Positions 25,501-27,346 of a stretch of DNA of 27,346 bases are shown here, piece by piece. The notes under the pieces are model-generated. The model did no database searches, was not told where the DNA came from, and saw only the letters and a program-made list of their open reading frames with translations. This stretch comes from Armatimonadota bacterium (GTDB taxonomy: Bacteria; Armatimonadota; Fimbriimonadia; Fimbriimonadales; Fimbriimonadaceae). Every line of letters begins with the position of its first letter. Positions within the stretch are counted from its first letter, which is position 1. The stretch lies in assembly GCA_023392285.1 (NCBI GenBank), contig JAEVZK010000018.1:1-27346 (forward strand), read 5' to 3'. Position numbers and translations under genes: made by a program.

Positions 25501-27346
25501 GGCGATGTAGTCAACGACTTGATACTGCGTCAGAGACTTGGTGCTCGGAACAGGATCGGGCTCAACCCGTCCACCCTTGGGCGTCTTTGTCCCACCAGTA
25601 GGCGGCATGGCGTTGCTCGACGTGCGGAGCGACATCGACTCCGATTCGCCACCACCCGCGGGCTTACGCTTACGCGGAGCCTTATAAGGGAGTGTCTGAG
25701 TAGGATCGGCCTTGGCCATCTCGCCGTCAGTCGCTTTGGCGGTGATGCCCTTGGTTTCGCCGTGCTCATCGACGATCCGCAGATACTTGCCGTCCTGTTT
25801 GGCATTCTCGATCGTATAGCCGCGCTTGTAGATCTCGTCGGCGACATCCTTGCGGATAGCAACGGTGTTTCCCTTGCTGTCCTTGAGATAGAGGATCTTG
25901 TTCTTTGCGTCGGTGTGATGAGGTTTGAGAACATCGCCACCACCTGCCGTATCGAATGCCTCTTTTAGCTTGGCGGGATCGGGCTTGCCAACGTTGATCT
26001 TGTGGCTCTTACCCTCGTTCGCCTTGATCGCTGTGTGCAAGTCGGGCTCATCGAGGAATACGACACTGGTCGTGCCTGCCACAGGGCGACCGTCAAGCTC
26101 GCCGTGAACAAAGCTGTCGCGCTGCTGGCCGATGCCGATCTTGGGCGGTAAGGGTTCCTTTTCAACGATCGGCTTGCCGCCGAATGCCTTATTAAGCTTT
26201 TCAGCTTGTGCCCTCGTGTGAACGGTGAACTTGCCATCACCAGGGACATCAACCGTGACGCCAGCCTTATGCTCACCCTCCTCGGGGAGCATCTCGTATG
26301 CCTCTTTGAGCTTATCGCCCATGAACTCGGTTTGAGCGGGAGTGAGGCGAGTCTTGGCGGACGCTCTCCCCTTGCGGGCGATGACGGAATTTCGCTCGTC
26401 AATCGACCCCTTGATGACAGTCTCACCAGGCTCTGGCGCAGCCTCGCTGTGCGTCTGCTCGATTATCGCGGGGGGTTCGGCCTTAGCACTCTCGGGTGTG
26501 GGAGCTGGTTGGGACTTGGCTTTGGGCGCGGCCGTTGGCTTGGTCGCCTTGTCACCAGGAACAGTCGGTGACGAGTCGCCGACCACTGCCTTTCCATTGC
26601 GGAGCTTGTTGCTTTCATTGACAATTGCCTCCAATCGGCCATGAGCCGTGGACTCCCCGCCATGCTTGGTCTGAGGCGAGTAGATGTCGATCTGGCCGTC
26701 AGGGTCAGTGAAATGAATGTTCTTGTCAGTCTTGAACTCAGCAAGAGCGCGATCGATCAACTTGGGATCGAGAACGTCGTTTCCTGCAAGGAACGAAAAC
26801 GCCTCCATCTGCTGCTTGGGCGATAGCCGAGCAGCACCGATGCGCGTCGCGAGATCCTCGTAAGGGGTGATATCGACGCCATGCTCGTACGCCTCGTGGA
26901 GAGCGTTAAGAACGTCGTGATGTGGTCCGCCCTTGTCATACAGGCGGTTGAGCATTCCGAGCGACGGCTCTACATCCCCGTCAGGGAATGGACCGTTTAC
27001 TGACGGGTCAGGGTAATCGCCCTTGCCCTTGGGCTTTGGCTTAGTAACAACTGGCTCCGCCCGTGAAATCTGCGGCTCATACGGAACCTCGGGGCGACGG
27101 GTGAGGGACGTGAGATCACCAACAGGATTGCCAACGTCGGGCAGCGATACAGGTTGCTGCGGAGGGTTAACCCCGCGCTGAGACGCGATCTCTCCTGGCT
27201 TAAATCCACCAGGGGTTGCGGGACGAACGGCTTGCTTTGTCGGCTGCTTGACCCGCTGCTGTTCGCTGAATGCGGCCGTCGTCGGGGTGTCGCTGTAGTC
27301 GCGCTTGATGTACGGAGTCGTCTTTGGCGCGCCGTATATATGGGGT
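22585..27346 (-). CDS. Giant phage/ICE polyvalent protein (LPD38-like), 5' end beyond window
   Basis: At least 1,586 residues. The first ATG in view is at 26955, but codon-by-codon reading upstream finds no in-frame stop to the right edge. The extra 130 codons look coding (TPGGFKPGEIAS, VSLPDVGNPVGDLTSL, KPKPKGKG linker), so the true start lies outside. Pro/Ala/Lys-rich linkers (about 26,460-26,580 and 25,650-25,690) separate globular blocks. A central block has LHETAGHLLDD (25,360-25,383), a zinc-peptidase-like motif with one extra residue. The C-terminal 800 residues carry TSTPAFAVRNIIRDAFDRYV and NPFHRAGRVLRVINKLIPFSNANVQAL, resembling the LPD38 domain of large polyvalent proteins in phages and conjugative elements. 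Such proteins are thought to enter the host with the DNA and counter defences. Domain naming is from memory. Confidence 0.75.
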   Translation of the reverse strand, partial: PHIYGAPKTTPYIKRDYSDTPTTAAFSEQQRVKQPTKQAVRPATPGGFKPGEIASQRGVNPPQQPVSLPDVGNPVGDLTSLTRRPEVPYEPQISRAEPVVTKPKPKGKGDYPDPSVNGPFPDGDVEPSLGMLNRLYDKGGPHHDVLNALHEAYEHGVDITPYEDLATRIGAARLSPKQQMEAFSFLAGNDVLDPKLIDRALAEFKTDKNIHFTDPDGQIDIYSPQTKHGGESTAHGRLEAIVNESNKLRNGKAVVGDSSPTVPGDKATKPTAAPKAKSQPAPTPESAKAEPPAIIEQTHSEAAPEPGETVIKGSIDERNSVIARKGRASAKTRLTPAQTEFMGDKLKEAYEMLPEEGEHKAGVTVDVPGDGKFTVHTRAQAEKLNKAFGGKPIVEKEPLPPKIGIGQQRDSFVHGELDGRPVAGTTSVVFLDEPDLHTAIKANEGKSHKINVGKPDPAKLKEAFDTAGGGDVLKPHHTDAKNKILYLKDSKGNTVAIRKDVADEIYKRGYTIENAKQDGKYLRIVDEHGETKGITAKATDGEMAKADPTQTLPYKAPRKRKPAGGGESESMSLRTSSNAMPPTGGTKTPKGGRVEPDPVPSTKSLTQYQVVDYIAKQLNHLIMVGKPRARRALGTYSPTDTAVISKGHGNIDVALHETAGHLLDDMYGIGKQWHQPRAKSPYDVELFQPEFQHTTTRRMALRDRRAEAIAEWFTAYVKNPDEARRLAPNFTKYVEGKLPAEVLAKLADISNKVREWAGNPDKIGGVIDGNGPKERWERLKAVFTPAGLKREFTDVLDPLVKATETILQRRGMTQILPMNDPRILADMMAFVDRRVEYMIKNGIHDAQGNKITEGFGSILKPLDNTNTKTLKAEIGDLNRMMIAERVIELDARGLQGAANLGGGIYNSVAIARQALAELRKDTAKWNRLQDAANAYRDIADGLLRYARDRGRISQADYLRISQANDYYVAMQRVMEDPIGNWHGGGLGSVKNPIRKIKGSSRQIKDPLASLLEQAATIIREADRNNVMVQLTDLVRMPPRGLHRGPAPVDLTDIMRLAKSGEKNTILVYRKGVAERWQVNDPLLLETLKGVGNNHASMGPVLDLVGRVVQIPFKVIRATATSTPAFAVRNIIRDAFDRYVKSRVDSKFTDMFKRMTPLENEIFELYGGGMGRSEYDIYAANFYKAQKRLIEHTAKSKGAARTAFMFSRNMVEKYAELIEMSERVGRAAELRAAYRYAKNKLGYDELNAQLYAASESRNINPFHRAGRVLRVINKLIPFSNANVQALSRLGTRIKENPGKTAARYLLSTGAVTAAVRAYYATLPEDVQERMRQRSPDRKMMFWTIPIGPDMDLDIPMSHEQGLPVYMLNAAIDMAQGDEHAFDGAANQLWQKVPVLPNALDWDGPLGPLGQVAKNYDTFRDRPIVPHFEERLAVEMREGTEHATEFGKGFAKVLGGDVDPRQVDAWIEKQFSGWGKIVLRMTDKGTAQRATTAQTLRLLTGVVAGEPGYDARDVQWVMESVAKAGARNNPLKEATQAVFDAKSDQARHEAKRVLIDQAKLWRKTLEANTRGLDGKQKWEMMRDVLNRG

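Larger units (their letters stand above)
15012..27346. mobile_element. Integrated genomic island or prophage-like element (left part)
   Basis: Everything to the right of the truncated tRNA-Ser is of mobile/conflict type: orphan M41-like peptidase, Type III-like Mod and Res, AlbA_2 protein, Cas4/RecB-like nuclease and a giant polyvalent protein of phage/ICE type. To its left are ordinary chromosomal genes. The element runs beyond the right edge. Integrase, second att site and structural or conjugation genes are not in view, so phage, ICE or satellite cannot be decided. Confidence 0.75.

Noticed and set aside
26953..26955. ATG as true start of the polyvalent protein
   Set aside because: The frame is open for 130 more codons to the edge, with coding-like composition and no ribosome site evident at this ATG.

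Overview
The window has two parts. Positions 1 to about 14,950 look like bacterial chromosome. Positions from about 15,012 to the right edge look like the left part of an integrated mobile island. The host is probably a free-living Gram-negative-type bacterium. The mix of FtsH/TilS, an ASPIC/UnbV FG-GAP protein, a Ser/Thr kinase with a TPR tail, a CAP-domain secreted protein and frequent TTG/GTG starts would suit Armatimonadota (Fimbriimonadia-like) or a similar phylum. That placement is inference only.

Chromosomal part, left to right: mgtE (minus, Mg2+ transport/channel); divergent tilS and ftsH (plus), followed by a clean intrinsic terminator; a plus-strand run of a TPR protein, an FG-GAP/UnbV protein, L-fucose isomerase (fucI) and an FAD-dependent aromatic-type monooxygenase, the last two overlapping by ATGA; then three minus-strand genes for exported proteins (CAP domain, Lys-rich secreted protein, Ser/Thr-rich lipoprotein). 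A divergent plus-strand Ser/Thr kinase with a membrane anchor and TPR tail follows. An atypical SDR on the minus strand abuts the kinase stop to stop.

The junction at 14,951-15,011 is the 3' part of a class II tRNA-Ser(UGA): anticodon arm, long variable arm, T arm, 3' acceptor strand and CCA. It has no D arm and no matching 5' acceptor strand. This is what an element leaves behind after integrating at a tRNA anticodon loop. Next to it are tandem 8-bp repeats with 10-bp periodicity and an inverted repeat, which look like integrase arm sites.

The island holds an orphan M41-like peptidase, a translationally coupled Type III-like Mod/Res pair, an AlbA_2 (Schlafen-like) protein, a Cas4/RecB-like PD-(D/E)XK nuclease with a four-cysteine cluster, and at least 1,586 residues of a giant phage/ICE polyvalent protein whose frame stays open to the right edge. 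No integrase or second att site lies in the window. The likely theme is a mobile element carrying its own restriction/conflict module. There is no CRISPR array and no gene-free stretch above 300 bases; the longest gap, about 206 bases between mgtE and tilS, holds a perfect 15-bp palindrome.
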